A stretch of 64,000 nt of DNA, from assembly GCA_002294285.1 (NCBI GenBank), contig DBFL01000087.1:19972-83971 (forward strand). Reading direction: 5' to 3'. How positions within the stretch are numbered: position 1 is the stretch's first letter; each line of letters begins with the position of its first letter. A program made the translations under genes and the position numbers. Under the pieces are notes generated by a model. That model was not told where the DNA came from. It saw only the letters and a list, made by a program, of their open reading frames with translations, and searched no databases. This stretch comes from Candidatus Neomicrothrix sp. UBA881. Its GTDB lineage: Bacteria > Actinomycetota > Acidimicrobiia > Acidimicrobiales > MedAcidi-G1. Below, in pieces: positions 47,667 through 60,232 of the stretch.

Positions 47667-48644
47667 ATGAGTAAGAAAGTTCAGACACCAGATAGAAACC
47701 TCGCCCTTGAACTTGTGAGAGTGACCGAGGCCGCTGCAATGGCTGCATCTAGATGGATGGGAAGAGGAGATAAAGAAGGAGCTGACGGTGAAGCGGTAAA
47801 TGCTATGCGTCGAGTGTTAGATACCGTCAACATGGATGGAGTAGTTGTAATAGGAGAGGGTGAAAAAGATGAAGCTCCAATGCTATTCAACGGTGAACAC
47901 TGTGGAAATGGAAATGACCCTGCAACAGATATTGCTGTTGACCCAATTGATGGAACGACCCTTACAGCCCTAGGGAGAGCAAACGCAATATCAGTCATAG
48001 CCGTTAGCGACAAGGGAACGATGTTTGATCCTGGACCTTGCGTATATATGGAGAAAATTGCCGTTGGACCTGGATGTGCAGATGCCATTGACTTAGCAAA
48101 ATCGCCAACTGAGAACCTTCAAAATATTGCAGAAGCAAAAAATAAAACCGTCAGAGACCTTACCGCTGTAATCCTGGATCGAGATAGACACTCAGAGCTA
48201 ATTGCTGAAGTCCGTGAGGCCGGTGCAAGAATACGTTTGATTTCTGATGGAGATGTTGCTGGTGCAATTTCTACCGCATGGCCTGAATCTGGAGCAGATG
48301 TTCTCTTCGGTGTAGGGGGTACCCCTGAGGGAGTTATTTCTGCTGCAGCTTTAAAATGTATGGGTGGTGCACTTCAAGGCAGGTTATGGCCACGCAATGA
48401 GAAAGAAAGAAAAGCCGCTGAAGAGCAGGATTATGATTTAGAGAGAATTTTGGATCTTGATGACTTGGTGTCAGGAAATAACTGTTTTTTTGCAGCCACC
48501 GGCATTACCGATGGAGACCTTCTTGAAGGCGTTCGCTATGCAGCAGGAATAGCACACACAGAATCACTTGTAATGCGCTCTAAATCTGGAACTGTTCGTC
48601 TAATCAAAACTCATCACCGGTTAGATGATATAGAACATGCATAA
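47667..48644 (+). CDS. glpX: Class II fructose-1,6-bisphosphatase
   Basis: 325 residues from ATG 47667; an ATG at 47628 would add 13 residues not typical of the family. The metal-binding and active-site segments are [38 protein letters not shown] and [22 protein letters not shown]. It removes the 1-phosphate of fructose-1,6-bisphosphate in gluconeogenesis; GlpX is the usual actinobacterial type. It ends 16 bases from the convergent atpC. Confidence 0.94.
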   Translation: MSKKVQTPDRNLALELVRVTEAAAMAASRWMGRGDKEGADGEAVNAMRRVLDTVNMDGVVVIGEGEKDEAPMLFNGEHCGNGNDPATDIAVDPIDGTTLTALGRANAISVIAVSDKGTMFDPGPCVYMEKIAVGPGCADAIDLAKSPTENLQNIAEAKNKTVRDLTAVILDRDRHSELIAEVREAGARIRLISDGDVAGAISTAWPESGADVLFGVGGTPEGVISAAALKCMGGALQGRLWPRNEKERKAAEEQDYDLERILDLDDLVSGNNCFFAATGITDGDLLEGVRYAAGIAHTESLVMRSKSGTVRLIKTHHRLDDIEHA

Positions 48645-48660
48645 ATGTAAGAGTTAGTAC

Positions 48661-49059
48661 TTATACCTCAACTCCTGCTACACGGAGTCTTACTTCAGAC
48701 CTTTCGAGTGAGGCAATTGCTTCTTGGTCTTCACTGTTTGATTGGATTAACTCCTTAGCTGAGACACGGGCTTCTTTAGCTCTTTCAATGTCAATCTCGT
48801 CAGCTGTTTCAGAAACATCTGACAAAATACTTACCTTTGTGCCTGCTACTTGTACAAAGCCTCTGTGAACAGCAAAAACATCTCTTTCTCCGTCCGGCCT
48901 TATCACCTCGACTGACCAGACAGAAAGAACTCCAATAAATGGAACATGACCAGGTTGAAAAGCTATATCTCCGCCTTCAACAGTTCGAGCAATGACCATC
49001 TCGGCTTCACCGCTATAAGAGATATCTTCTGGAGATACCAACTCCACTTGAAAAGTCAT
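48661..49059 (-). CDS. atpC: ATP synthase F1 epsilon subunit
   Basis: 132 residues. N-terminal beta sandwich (FQVELVSPEDISYSGEAEMVIARTVEGGDIAFQPGHVPFIG) and a C-terminal helical pair. Part of the central stalk; it can inhibit ATP hydrolysis. Last gene of the atp operon, 5 bases after atpD. Confidence 0.96.
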   Translation of the reverse strand: MTFQVELVSPEDISYSGEAEMVIARTVEGGDIAFQPGHVPFIGVLSVWSVEVIRPDGERDVFAVHRGFVQVAGTKVSILSDVSETADEIDIERAKEARVSAKELIQSNSEDQEAIASLERSEVRLRVAGVEV

Positions 49060-49064
49060 ATGTA

Positions 49065-51463
<2,399 letters not shown>

Positions 51464-51524
51464 TAGTAGCTCCCTGCAAGAGCATCAGAACTCATCTGGT
51501 TGAGGCTTAGCAAGTTAGTTTTCA

Positions 51525-53141
51525 CTAGGCCTCCGAAATATCCTCTTCTGGCAGCGTTGTATCAGCGTCAACGATGTTTGAGTCCGTATCAGCGAATTCT
51601 GCGTCAGGTGTAGCCTCAGCAGGCTTTGTTGAACCTTCAAACTGCTCTGTAAAGGCTGCAATTGCCGCTTCAAAGGCATCTTCATCTGATACGGTTCCAG
51701 ATTCACGTATTTCAGTCAAAACAGCTGCATGTCGCGTTCTAAACCAATCAAGTAATTCTGATTCAAACCTGCCTACATCTGCTATTTCAATACTGTCTAA
51801 ATGACCTCTCGTTCCGGCCCAAATTGAAACAACTTGTTCTTCAACTAATAACGGTGAATTAAGTCCTTGTTTTAAAAGCTCAGTAAGCCGGTATCCACGA
51901 TCAAGTTGAGCCTGAGAAACCGCATCCAAATCAGAACCAAATGCGGCAAAAGACTCCAATTCACGGAACTGCTGTAAATCTGACTTAAGAGTTCCTACAG
52001 CGTTTTTCATTGCCTTTACCTGAGCTGCTGAACCAACTCGAGAAACAGAAATTCCTACATCAATTGCAGGTCTTATACCTGATTTGAAAAGGTCATCTTG
52101 GAGAAATATCTGACCGTCAGTGATGGAAATCACATTAGTTGGAATAAAAGCTGAAACGTCGCCTGCTTTGGTTTCAATTACAGGTAATGCTGTTAGAGAG
52201 CCAGCTCCTTTATCATCACTTAGCTTCGCAGCACGCTCTAAAAGTCTGCTATGCAAATAGAAAACATCTCCAGGGTACGCTTCTCTACCAGGAGGTCGAC
52301 GAAGCAACAAAGACATCTGTCGGTATGCCTCAGCCTGCTTTGACAAATCATCATAAACGGCTAGAGCATGTTCACCATTGTCCATCCAGTGCTGACCTAT
52401 AGCACAGCCTGCATATGGTGCAAGATATTTGAAAGGGGCTGGGTCTGAGGCTGGTGCTACCACCACCACCGTGTAATCCATAGCTCCGTGAGATTCAAGA
52501 ACAGCGACATTTTGTGCAACAGTCGACGCTTTCTGACCGATCGCTACGTACACGCATTTCATTCCTTGACCTGCTTGGTTAATGATCGTGTCAATTGCGA
52601 TAGTTGTTTTTCCTGTTTTTCTATCTCCAATGATCAGTTCTCGCTGACCACGGCCTATTGGCACGAGGGAATCTATTGCTTTAATTCCTGTCTGCATTGG
52701 TTCATGCACAGGTTTACGTCCCATAATTCCCGGCGCCTGAATTTCCATCCGCCTTGGTTCCGTATTCGTTAGTGGTCCTTTCCCGTCGATAGGTTCACCA
52801 AGAGCGTTAACCACGCGCCCCAATAGGCCGTCCCCAACAGGCAAAGAAAGAATGTCACCAGTAGCACGAACTGTCTGGCCTTCTTCAATATCATCAACCT
52901 CACCAAGGACTACCGCTCCTATAGAATCCTCATCTAGATTCAGAGCCAATCCAAAAGTTCCACTCTCGAACTGCAATAGTTCATTTACTGCCGCGTCTGG
53001 CAAGCCCGAAACTCTGGCAATACCGTCTCCCACTTCAAGCACACGTCCAACCTGGCTTTGCTCCAAACCAGGTTCAAAACCCTCTAGGTTTTTCTGTATT
53101 GATGCAGCTATGTCAGCGGTGCTGATTGTCAATTCAGTCAT
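51525..53141 (-). CDS. atpA: ATP synthase F1 alpha subunit with acidic C-terminal extension
   Basis: 538 residues; the core (Walker [44 protein letters not shown]) matches the family, which normally ends near there. About 36 further residues form an acidic, unstructured-looking tail (from [19 protein letters not shown] to EEDISEA). Mycobacterial alpha subunits also carry a C-terminal extension that suppresses ATP hydrolysis; whether this tail does so is inference, as its composition differs. Non-catalytic nucleotide-binding subunit. Confidence 0.97.
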   Translation of the reverse strand: MTELTISTADIAASIQKNLEGFEPGLEQSQVGRVLEVGDGIARVSGLPDAAVNELLQFESGTFGLALNLDEDSIGAVVLGEVDDIEEGQTVRATGDILSLPVGDGLLGRVVNALGEPIDGKGPLTNTEPRRMEIQAPGIMGRKPVHEPMQTGIKAIDSLVPIGRGQRELIIGDRKTGKTTIAIDTIINQAGQGMKCVYVAIGQKASTVAQNVAVLESHGAMDYTVVVVAPASDPAPFKYLAPYAGCAIGQHWMDNGEHALAVYDDLSKQAEAYRQMSLLLRRPPGREAYPGDVFYLHSRLLERAAKLSDDKGAGSLTALPVIETKAGDVSAFIPTNVISITDGQIFLQDDLFKSGIRPAIDVGISVSRVGSAAQVKAMKNAVGTLKSDLQQFRELESFAAFGSDLDAVSQAQLDRGYRLTELLKQGLNSPLLVEEQVVSIWAGTRGHLDSIEIADVGRFESELLDWFRTRHAAVLTEIRESGTVSDEDAFEAAIAAFTEQFEGSTKPAEATPDAEFADTDSNIVDADTTLPEEDISEA

Positions 53142-53171
53142 TTTTCTCTCTCGTCTCGATTGCTTTCTTTC

Positions 53172-53702
53172 CTACCGGAAATTCTCTCGAAGTTGGTTCA
53201 AACGACGACGGACACTGCCATCAATAATGTCATCACCAATTTCTGTAACCAAACCACCTATTACAGATGGGTCAATTACTACTTTTATTTCTACGTCTTT
53301 ATTAGTTGCTCCATTTAGGGCTGCAACTAATCTGTCTTTTTGTGTGTCATCCAGCTCAATAGCAGATCTAACGGTCGCAACCGTCTTATTTCTGGAAGCT
53401 GCACTACGTTCGATAAACGCGTCAACAATGCTCGAAAAACGGGAAGAACGACCTGAAGCTACGATCATCGACACCAATGCCTTTGTCGTTAGCGAAGCCG
53501 ATCCCCCTAAAAGATCCTCAACGATCTGTTGCCTGCGCTCAACTGGTAGAGACGAATCATCCAATGTCGTTTGAAGGTTCTCATCTGAATTCAACGCTTG
53601 TGAGAATCTGAATAATTCATCTTCAACAGTAGACAAAGCGTTGTCTGCAGCCGCAACGGCATACAAAGCATCTGCGTAACCAGCAATTGCGTTATCGGCC
53701 AT
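53172..53702 (-). CDS. atpH: ATP synthase F1 delta subunit
   Basis: 176 residues, separate protein rather than the b-delta fusion of mycobacteria. N-terminal helical bundle (YADALYAVAAADNALSTVEDELFRFSQAL) and C-terminal domain ending VIGGLVTEIGDDIIDGSVRRRLNQLRENF, a strong family signature. Holds the peripheral stalk to F1. It begins 2 bases after the atpF stop. Confidence 0.95.
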   Translation of the reverse strand: MADNAIAGYADALYAVAAADNALSTVEDELFRFSQALNSDENLQTTLDDSSLPVERRQQIVEDLLGGSASLTTKALVSMIVASGRSSRFSSIVDAFIERSAASRNKTVATVRSAIELDDTQKDRLVAALNGATNKDVEIKVVIDPSVIGGLVTEIGDDIIDGSVRRRLNQLRENFR

Positions 53703-53704
53703 TG

Positions 53705-54475
53705 CTAGCTACCAGCCACTTCATCAATATATTGATCTACGAGCCTTCGCTGAGCATCATCATCCAAACTTCCTTGAACAACTTTTTCCGCAGCGCCAAG
53801 CGCAATTCCTGCAACTTCTGCCCTCAAATCTGCGATTGCTTGCTGTCTTGATGCTTCAATCTCATTTGCTGCTCGTGATTTCATTTCAGAAATATCAGCT
53901 TCTGCTTTCGCCACCAAATCTGCTCGTACCTGATCAGCTGCACCTCTTGCTTCATCAATTAAACGTGATGCTTCGTTTTTAGCATCTGCTAGACGTGCCT
54001 CATAATCAGCATGGACACTCTGTGCATCCGTTTTCGCTTTTTCTGCGGCATCTAAATCGTCTCGTATTTTTTCTGATCTCGCGTCCATTGCTGCTTTAAC
54101 TGCCGGAAAGCCCTTCTTGACCATTACTACAAATAAAATCAAAAAAGCTCCGCCACCCCAAATCACTTCACTTAATTCAGGAATTATTGGGCTTGGTGCC
54201 TCGAGACAACTCTCTAGTTTGTCTTCATTTTTCTTTACCTTTTTCTTTTCCTCTTCAGTTGCGCCATCTTTGGCATGAAGAGAATGAAAGAGATGTTCAA
54301 CACCATGATCATCGTGGCCATCGTCATGGTGGCCTTCTTCAGCTATGTGTTCGAGTTTTTCAACAATACAACTTCCAATGCTGGCACCCGCTGCTGATGC
54401 TGGTGCTGCGAAAAACAACATCCCAGTTATTGCCAAAAGCAACGAAAAGCAGAGTTTTGTTCCTCGTCGTCTCAT
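53705..54475 (-). CDS. atpF: ATP synthase Fo subunit b with signal peptide and His-rich outer domain
   Basis: 256 residues, ~90 longer than a typical b. Residues 1-28 look like a cleavable signal peptide (basic start, hydrophobic core, APASAA). Residues ~29-103 are an added domain exposed outside the membrane, with a His/Asp cluster HHDDGHDDHG at ~49-58 and two Cys (36 and 90) that could form a disulfide. The usual b begins after it: one helix (~104-120), then a long charged coiled coil to the end. The outer domain might bind metal; no function is known to me. Start, operon place and coiled coil make the b assignment firm. Confidence 0.93.
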   Translation of the reverse strand: MRRRGTKLCFSLLLAITGMLFFAAPASAAGASIGSCIVEKLEHIAEEGHHDDGHDDHGVEHLFHSLHAKDGATEEEKKKVKKNEDKLESCLEAPSPIIPELSEVIWGGGAFLILFVVMVKKGFPAVKAAMDARSEKIRDDLDAAEKAKTDAQSVHADYEARLADAKNEASRLIDEARGAADQVRADLVAKAEADISEMKSRAANEIEASRQQAIADLRAEVAGIALGAAEKVVQGSLDDDAQRRLVDQYIDEVAGS

Positions 54476-54504
54476 AAATTCGACTTCCTTTCGATAACTA
54501 GGTT

Positions 54505-54822
<318 letters not shown>

Positions 54823-54861
54823 TTAATTTATATGTCTTCGTTCCACTATCCAGTGGGCGAT

Positions 54862-55629
54862 CTAATGTTCTGCGTGCATCGAACCACCGATATAAACAGC
54901 GGTCAGAATTGTAAAGATAAAGGCTTGCAAAACGGAAACCAAAATCTCGAAACCTGTCATCAATATGAGCATTGCAAATGGTGCAGCAGCTCCTACATAA
55001 CCGTTATCCCACAAGGTCTGTGTGAGAATCGCGAACGTAACCAGCAATAGGTGGCCTGCGACCATGTTTGCCCACAGTCGAATAGCCAGAGAAAAAGGTC
55101 TGACTACGAATGTTGATACCAACTCGATTGGAGTAACAATCAGATACAGAGCCTTTGGAACTCCAGGTGGGAACAAGGAATTTTTTAGGTAGCCCCCAAT
55201 TCCCTGAGAACGAACACCAACAAAGTTATAGATGACCCAAACAACGAGTGCCAAAGTAATAGGGACAGCCATTCTACTGTTTGCTGGAAATTGTATTCCT
55301 GGAACTACTTCAAAAATGTTTGAAAAAAGTATAAAGAAGAACATTGTGGTCAAAAAGGGTAAATACTTCTTTCCTTCTGGACCTATAGTCTCCATCACGA
55401 CGGACTCTTCTACGAAATTAACTCCGGATTCTGCTACATGCTGCACACCAACCGGCACTAAAGAATTGCGTTGCTTGCCCGCAGTCAAAAAAATTGCTGA
55501 TGTAATTAGCACAGCTGCCAAATAGATAAGCACCGTCTTATTGACCGCAAATAATGAACCAGAAAAAAGTATGTCCGGCCAATCAAAAAGATGACTTACA
55601 GGTGGGAATTCCAATGCAAAAACATTCAC
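54862..55629 (-). CDS. atpB: ATP synthase Fo subunit a
   Basis: 255 residues, five to six helices. The essential Arg lies in LAIRLWANMVAGHLLLVTF near the C-terminus, with FILTAVYIGGSMHAEH at the end. It forms the proton half-channels against the c ring. The gene begins 2 bases after the AtpI-like gene. Confidence 0.96.
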   Translation of the reverse strand: MNVFALEFPPVSHLFDWPDILFSGSLFAVNKTVLIYLAAVLITSAIFLTAGKQRNSLVPVGVQHVAESGVNFVEESVVMETIGPEGKKYLPFLTTMFFFILFSNIFEVVPGIQFPANSRMAVPITLALVVWVIYNFVGVRSQGIGGYLKNSLFPPGVPKALYLIVTPIELVSTFVVRPFSLAIRLWANMVAGHLLLVTFAILTQTLWDNGYVGAAAPFAMLILMTGFEILVSVLQAFIFTILTAVYIGGSMHAEH

Positions 55630-55631
55630 GG

Positions 55632-56093
55632 TTAGCGAATCTCCTTCGATTTAGTTGGCTTCAAATCAGGATAAGCCAAAGAAGCTGATATGTGACGTGT
55701 CTCTGTAGCAAGTAGTCCTAAATGTGTAACTAAGAGAGTCATGGCAAAAGGAACAGTCTTAAACCAATCAAAGGTTCTGACTGACATTACAACACCCGTC
55801 AAAATAGCTAATCTCAACACGTAGCCTCCTAGGACTGATCCGTAAAGCAAGTTTGGTGAGATTTTTACTGTTCGTGTGATTATCGCCGCTCCTGTCAAAA
55901 AGTTAAAAGCTACTAGTACAAGAGCTAATAAAGCGGAAATCGCACCACCCAAGCCCCATCCAATAGCAGAAATAACCAGAAATAAAGGTGACACCCAAAT
56001 CGCTCTCACAGCTAAGTGATTAGCAATACGTTTTTCTGGTTGTGTGGAAATATTTTCCATTACTTCTTCTTCTATCTCCTGTTTAATTGACAT
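55632..56093 (-). CDS. AtpI-like membrane protein of the atp operon
   Basis: 153 residues from ATG 56093; the longer frame to 56174 would run through the preceding gene. Four predicted helices (~32-50, 55-75, 85-110, 113-130) after an acidic N-terminus (SIKQEIEEEVMENIS). Position before atpB and helix count match the poorly conserved ATP synthase subunit I family, thought to help assemble the c ring or transport Mg. Sequence identity alone would not prove it. It overlaps the AtpZ-like gene by 11 bases. Confidence 0.7.
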   Translation of the reverse strand: MSIKQEIEEEVMENISTQPEKRIANHLAVRAIWVSPLFLVISAIGWGLGGAISALLALVLVAFNFLTGAAIITRTVKISPNLLYGSVLGGYVLRLAILTGVVMSVRTFDWFKTVPFAMTLLVTHLGLLATETRHISASLAYPDLKPTKSKEIR

Positions 56094-56343
56094 TTTGAAG
56101 CCATGTTTTACGACGCTCTTCTGCCTCTTGGGTGAGTCTAAGGGTGTATTGCCTATAAAGTCGCCACGAAGCATAAGTGATTGTTATTGCTACTAAGGCC
56201 AGTGTAAAAACTGGAAATATTTCAAACTTGCGATCTAATAGCCATCCTAAAAATCCAAAAATTGTTGGAGTCGCAACAAGTTCAAAAGCTGCTGCCATAG
56301 CGTCTCCAGAACCTTGTTTCATCTCTAGTTTTTCAGATTTCAT
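56083..56343 (-). CDS. AtpZ/AtpI-family small membrane protein
   Basis: 86 residues with two helices: ELVATPTIFGFLGWLLDRKFEIFPVFTLALVAITITYASW, where the G-x-x-x-G-x-x-x-D turn (FLGWLLDRKF) is the AtpZ/AtpI hallmark. First gene of the atp operon; the upstream GAGGTGAT can serve as ribosome-binding site. Suggested role is assembly or ion supply of Fo. Confidence 0.8.
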   Translation of the reverse strand: MKSEKLEMKQGSGDAMAAAFELVATPTIFGFLGWLLDRKFEIFPVFTLALVAITITYASWRLYRQYTLRLTQEAEERRKTWLQNVN

Positions 56344-56440
56344 GATTCAAATCACCTCAGCAATAATTCATTATTTCGAAATCACAGATTCAAATTTTGA
56401 ATAGTCAACCGCATGTGAATCTAGATTCTTTCTTGCGTCC

Positions 56441-57589
56441 TCACAACTTGGGGAAATGGTCATCTGCCACAATTTCACTATTTTTTGATTTATTTGTCTG
56501 TAAACGTGGATGGAGAAGCGTGAACAAGATCAGGACCACTCCTGCAATGCCCATTGGAACAATCCCATCACCGCGCCCACTATAGGTTGGCCATAAAACG
56601 AACCCAGACAGCAGTGCTGTCCATGTCCACAAAATAAAGACGACTCTTCTATGGCCATGTCCAAGCCGTAAGAGCCTGTGGTGTAAATGGTCTTTGTCAG
56701 CGGTAGTTACCGACAAACCCGGCGTGAATACTCTCCTTATAACTGCAAATAAAACATCAACTATCGGAACTCCTAAGATGACTATCGGAATAAGTAAGGG
56801 CGCAAAAAAGAAAAATGACTGACCACTGTATGCAGCGTCTGTCCTTCCCCCTACAGAAACCGTGGAAGCTGCTAAAAGCACCCCTAACATGAGAGCCCCT
56901 CCATCTCCCATAAATATTTTTGCGGGATGTGCATTGTGAGGAAGAAATCCAACACATACACCAGCAATGAGAACAGCAATTAATGACCCAGGGTTTTCTT
57001 CAAACAGAACCCCCTCATCTGCTAAACGGATCGCGTAAATAACAAAAGTTGTAGATGCTATGGCGACTATTCCTGTTGCTAAGCCATCTAAACCATCAAT
57101 CAGATTTATCGCATTGGCTAATAGCACTACCCATAAGACTGTTGCCAATGCAGCGAGATCAGGTGTAAGCAACACGACATCTACGAAAGGAATCCTAAGA
57201 ACTACTAAGGAAACCCCAACCAGTGATAAAACACTTCCAGCTATGACCATTCCTGCAATTTTCGCTGGAGCCGTTATTGGTTTTACATCATCTATTACAC
57301 CTACTGCACACATAACAACTGCAGACAAAAGAACTCCTAATATCTCAGATTGTGAAGAAAAAACAGCTGAAAAGTCACCTATAAGCCATGCTGTAAGTGA
57401 ACCAGCCAATAGCCCAAAAAGCATTGCAGGTCCACCTAGATTTGGAGTAGGTGATTCATGCACATCTCTTTCATCTGGAGCAGAAATAATTTCAAACCGA
57501 TTAGCTGCTTTTCGCGCTAGCGGAGTTGCAACGAACGTCGCGATAGCGGCAACCCCTCCAACTATGAAATAAGCAATAACTCCAGGCAT
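56441..57589 (-). CDS. WecA/TagO-type undecaprenyl-phosphate sugar-1-phosphate transferase
   Basis: 382 residues with ~11 helices. Family motifs: VIDDVKPITAPAK (the DD pair), NAINLIDGLDGLATGIV, and HNAHPAKIFMGDGGALMLG with the catalytic Asp, then the cytoplasmic DKDHLHHRLLRLGHGHRR loop typical of WecA rather than MraY. It starts a lipid-linked glycan by moving a HexNAc-1-phosphate to undecaprenyl phosphate (arabinogalactan, teichoic acid or O-antigen type). It begins 6 bases after glyA. Confidence 0.9.
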   Translation of the reverse strand: MPGVIAYFIVGGVAAIATFVATPLARKAANRFEIISAPDERDVHESPTPNLGGPAMLFGLLAGSLTAWLIGDFSAVFSSQSEILGVLLSAVVMCAVGVIDDVKPITAPAKIAGMVIAGSVLSLVGVSLVVLRIPFVDVVLLTPDLAALATVLWVVLLANAINLIDGLDGLATGIVAIASTTFVIYAIRLADEGVLFEENPGSLIAVLIAGVCVGFLPHNAHPAKIFMGDGGALMLGVLLAASTVSVGGRTDAAYSGQSFFFFAPLLIPIVILGVPIVDVLFAVIRRVFTPGLSVTTADKDHLHHRLLRLGHGHRRVVFILWTWTALLSGFVLWPTYSGRGDGIVPMGIAGVVLILFTLLHPRLQTNKSKNSEIVADDHFPKL

Positions 57590-57595
57590 GCGACC

Positions 57596-58837
57596 CTAAT
57601 CAATGTAAGGAGTGAAAGAACTACAAAGCTCCTCAATTTCTTTTCTTATTATGGAAAGTGAATTCGAATCTTTTCTATTGCGCAGAGTTCGAGCCATCAA
57701 CTGGGCAATCACCACCATCTCCTTCTCCGTCATACCCTGCGTAGTTGTAGAAGGCGTTCCGAGACGAACACCACTTGTAACAAAGGGAGAACGTGGATCA
57801 TCCGGAACTGTATTCTTATTGAGCGTTATGCCAGCTTCATCAAGAACCACCTGAGCTTCTGCCCCTGTTAATTCCTCATCGAAAGTTCGCAAATCAACTA
57901 TAAGCAAATGATTGTCCGTACCTCCCGTAACAAGTCTGAAACCTTCTTTTTGTAAAGCTCCGGAGAGGGCTTGAGCATTTTTTACTATTTGTTCTGAATA
58001 AATTTCAAAAGATGGGTCTAAAGCTTCTGCAAAAGCTACAGCTTTCGCAGCGATGTGATGCTCTAAGGGGCCTCCTTGCAAACCGGGAAAGATAGCTTTA
58101 TCGATTTCATTAGCAAGTTCTTCAGTACTAAGGATGCAACCTCCTCTTGGTCCCCTAAGTGTCTTATGAGTAGTAAATGTGACAACGTCGCAAAATGGAA
58201 CCGGATTGGGATGTGCCTTTCCTGCTATCAGTCCGGCTATATGAGCTGCATCAAACATTAAATAAGCGCCTACTGAATCAGCTATCTCTCTTATTGGGGA
58301 AGCTTCAATAATTCTCGGATAGGCAGTAGCCCCCAAGACAATTAGCTTTGGTTTAACTTCATTAGCTTTTTTATGCAGATCTTCAATATCAATTAGTTCA
58401 TCGTCAGTTAAACCATAAGAAACAAAGTTGTAAAGTTTTCCGCTGAAGTTGACTGGTGAACCATGTGTCAAATGCCCACCATGGTCAAGTCGTAAACCAA
58501 GGACAGTATCACCCGGTTCTAGCAAAGCTTGATAAACAGCCATATTTGCACTTGCTCCCGAATGTGGTTGCACATTTGCATGAGCAGCTCCAAATAAATT
58601 GATTATGCGTTCACATGCAAGACTTTCAGCCTCATCTACATGGATATTGCCGCCATAGTATCTTTTCCCTGGATAACCCTCAGAGTATTTGTTCGTGAAG
58701 ACAGAACCTGTTGCTGCTAGAACCGCAGGCGATGCAAAATTTTCTGACGCTATTAATTGCAGTGTGGTGTTCTGACGATTTATTTCTCGATTAATAATCT
58801 CGAACAATTCTTCGTCTTTAAGGTTAGGCCAAGGCAT
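57596..58837 (-). CDS. glyA: Serine hydroxymethyltransferase
   Basis: 413 residues. PLP Lys in [16 protein letters not shown], with [29 protein letters not shown] near the N-terminus and [13 protein letters not shown]. It exchanges serine and glycine with tetrahydrofolate and feeds one-carbon metabolism. GGGGAAA about 8 bases upstream serves as ribosome-binding site. Likely co-transcribed with the WecA-type gene. Confidence 0.97.
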   Translation of the reverse strand: MPWPNLKDEELFEIINREINRQNTTLQLIASENFASPAVLAATGSVFTNKYSEGYPGKRYYGGNIHVDEAESLACERIINLFGAAHANVQPHSGASANMAVYQALLEPGDTVLGLRLDHGGHLTHGSPVNFSGKLYNFVSYGLTDDELIDIEDLHKKANEVKPKLIVLGATAYPRIIEASPIREIADSVGAYLMFDAAHIAGLIAGKAHPNPVPFCDVVTFTTHKTLRGPRGGCILSTEELANEIDKAIFPGLQGGPLEHHIAAKAVAFAEALDPSFEIYSEQIVKNAQALSGALQKEGFRLVTGGTDNHLLIVDLRTFDEELTGAEAQVVLDEAGITLNKNTVPDDPRSPFVTSGVRLGTPSTTTQGMTEKEMVVIAQLMARTLRNRKDSNSLSIIRKEIEELCSSFTPYID

Positions 58838-58926
58838 GGTTTATTTTCCCCTAATTTAAGTCTTTTATCAATTGAAACACTGATTCTGAGGTTACAGGGC
58901 CTAAGCATACGTATCCTTATTGGTAT

Positions 58927-60231
58927 ATGACTGAAAAATTATCTATCGCACCTGCTTCTGGTCGTCTGGGAGTTTTAACACCCGGCCTAGGCGCAGTAGC
59001 TACAACTTTTATTGCTGGAGTAATTGCAGCCCGACGAGGGCTCGCAGTTCCGATTGGGTCGGTAAGCCAAATGGCTCATATCCGACTAGGCAGACGGGAA
59101 GAAGGACGAAACCCTCTAATCCGTGACTTTGTCCCTTTGGCAGATCTTGATGATTTGGTATTTGGTGGATGGGATCCGATTTCTTCGAACGTTCTCGAAG
59201 CAGCTAGAACCTGTGGGGTCCTTGAAGAAAAAGATATTGCACCAGTTTCATCTGAGCTAGAAGGAATTGTTGCAATGGATGCAGTCTTCGACAATCGCTG
59301 GGTAAAAAAATTGGATGGCAAGAGAGTCAAAAATTTAGATTCAAAATGGGATCAGGCTCAGGCCCTAATTGCAGACATTGAAAAATTTCGTGTTGAAAAT
59401 GAATGCGACAGACTAGTAATGGTCTGGTGCGGGTCAACCGAAGCTTTCCAAGAGGCCAGTGAAGTGCACGAAAGTGTTGCTTCCTTTGAAGCAGGGCTTA
59501 AATCAAATGATGAGAACATAGCACCAAGCCAAATATACGCCTACGCGGCAATCATGAGTGATGTGCCTTTCGCAAATGGTGCACCTAATCTTGCCTTAGA
59601 TATTCCTTGCATGGTCGAACTCGCAAAAACTAGAGGTGTTCCTGTTGCAGGGAAAGATTTCAAAACAGGTCAGACTCTTATGAAAACACTTCTTGCGCCT
59701 GGCCTTAAAGCGAGAATGTTGGGACTGCGTGGCTGGTTCTCAACAAATATTCTTGGAAATAGAGATGGAGAGGTTCTCGATGATCCAGACAACTTTAAAA
59801 CTAAAGAAGTTTCAAAACTAGGAGTCCTTGACACAATCCTTCAGCCTGAGTCTTACCCTGATTTATACGGAGATATAGACCACGTAGTTCGTATCAATTA
59901 CTACCCACCTAGGGGCGACAACAAAGAAGGTTGGGACAATATAGACATCTTTGGTTGGCTCGGTTACCCCATGCAAATAAAAGTAGATTTCCTCTGCCGT
60001 GATTCAATTTTGGCAGCTCCAATCGTTTTGGATTTGGCCCTTTTTCTAGATTTGGCTGCACGCGCAGAACAATCTGGTGTTCAGGAATGGCTCTCGTTCT
60101 ACCTGAAAGCTCCACAAGCTTCTACAGACGCCGGTCCAGAACACGACATCTTTATCCAGCAAACTAAATTAAAGAATACTTTAAGAGAATGGATGGGTGA
60201 AGAGCCTGTAACTCACTCAGAAGCAGGTTAG
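58927..60231 (+). CDS. ino1: Inositol-3-phosphate synthase (actinobacterial/archaeal type)
   Basis: 434 residues. The NAD-binding loop is in LGVLTPGLGAVATTFIAGV, and the catalytic region includes GAPNLALDIPCMVELAKTRGVPVAGKDFKTGQT, LRGWFSTNILGNRDGEVLDDPDNFKTKEVSK and HVVRINYYPPRGDNKEGWDNID. It converts glucose-6-phosphate to myo-inositol-3-phosphate, a precursor of phosphatidylinositol lipids and, in many actinobacteria, mycothiol. It is divergent from glyA and ends 1 base before the convergent acyl-CoA synthetase stop. Confidence 0.92.
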   Translation: MTEKLSIAPASGRLGVLTPGLGAVATTFIAGVIAARRGLAVPIGSVSQMAHIRLGRREEGRNPLIRDFVPLADLDDLVFGGWDPISSNVLEAARTCGVLEEKDIAPVSSELEGIVAMDAVFDNRWVKKLDGKRVKNLDSKWDQAQALIADIEKFRVENECDRLVMVWCGSTEAFQEASEVHESVASFEAGLKSNDENIAPSQIYAYAAIMSDVPFANGAPNLALDIPCMVELAKTRGVPVAGKDFKTGQTLMKTLLAPGLKARMLGLRGWFSTNILGNRDGEVLDDPDNFKTKEVSKLGVLDTILQPESYPDLYGDIDHVVRINYYPPRGDNKEGWDNIDIFGWLGYPMQIKVDFLCRDSILAAPIVLDLALFLDLAARAEQSGVQEWLSFYLKAPQASTDAGPEHDIFIQQTKLKNTLREWMGEEPVTHSEAG

Positions 60232-60232
60232 T

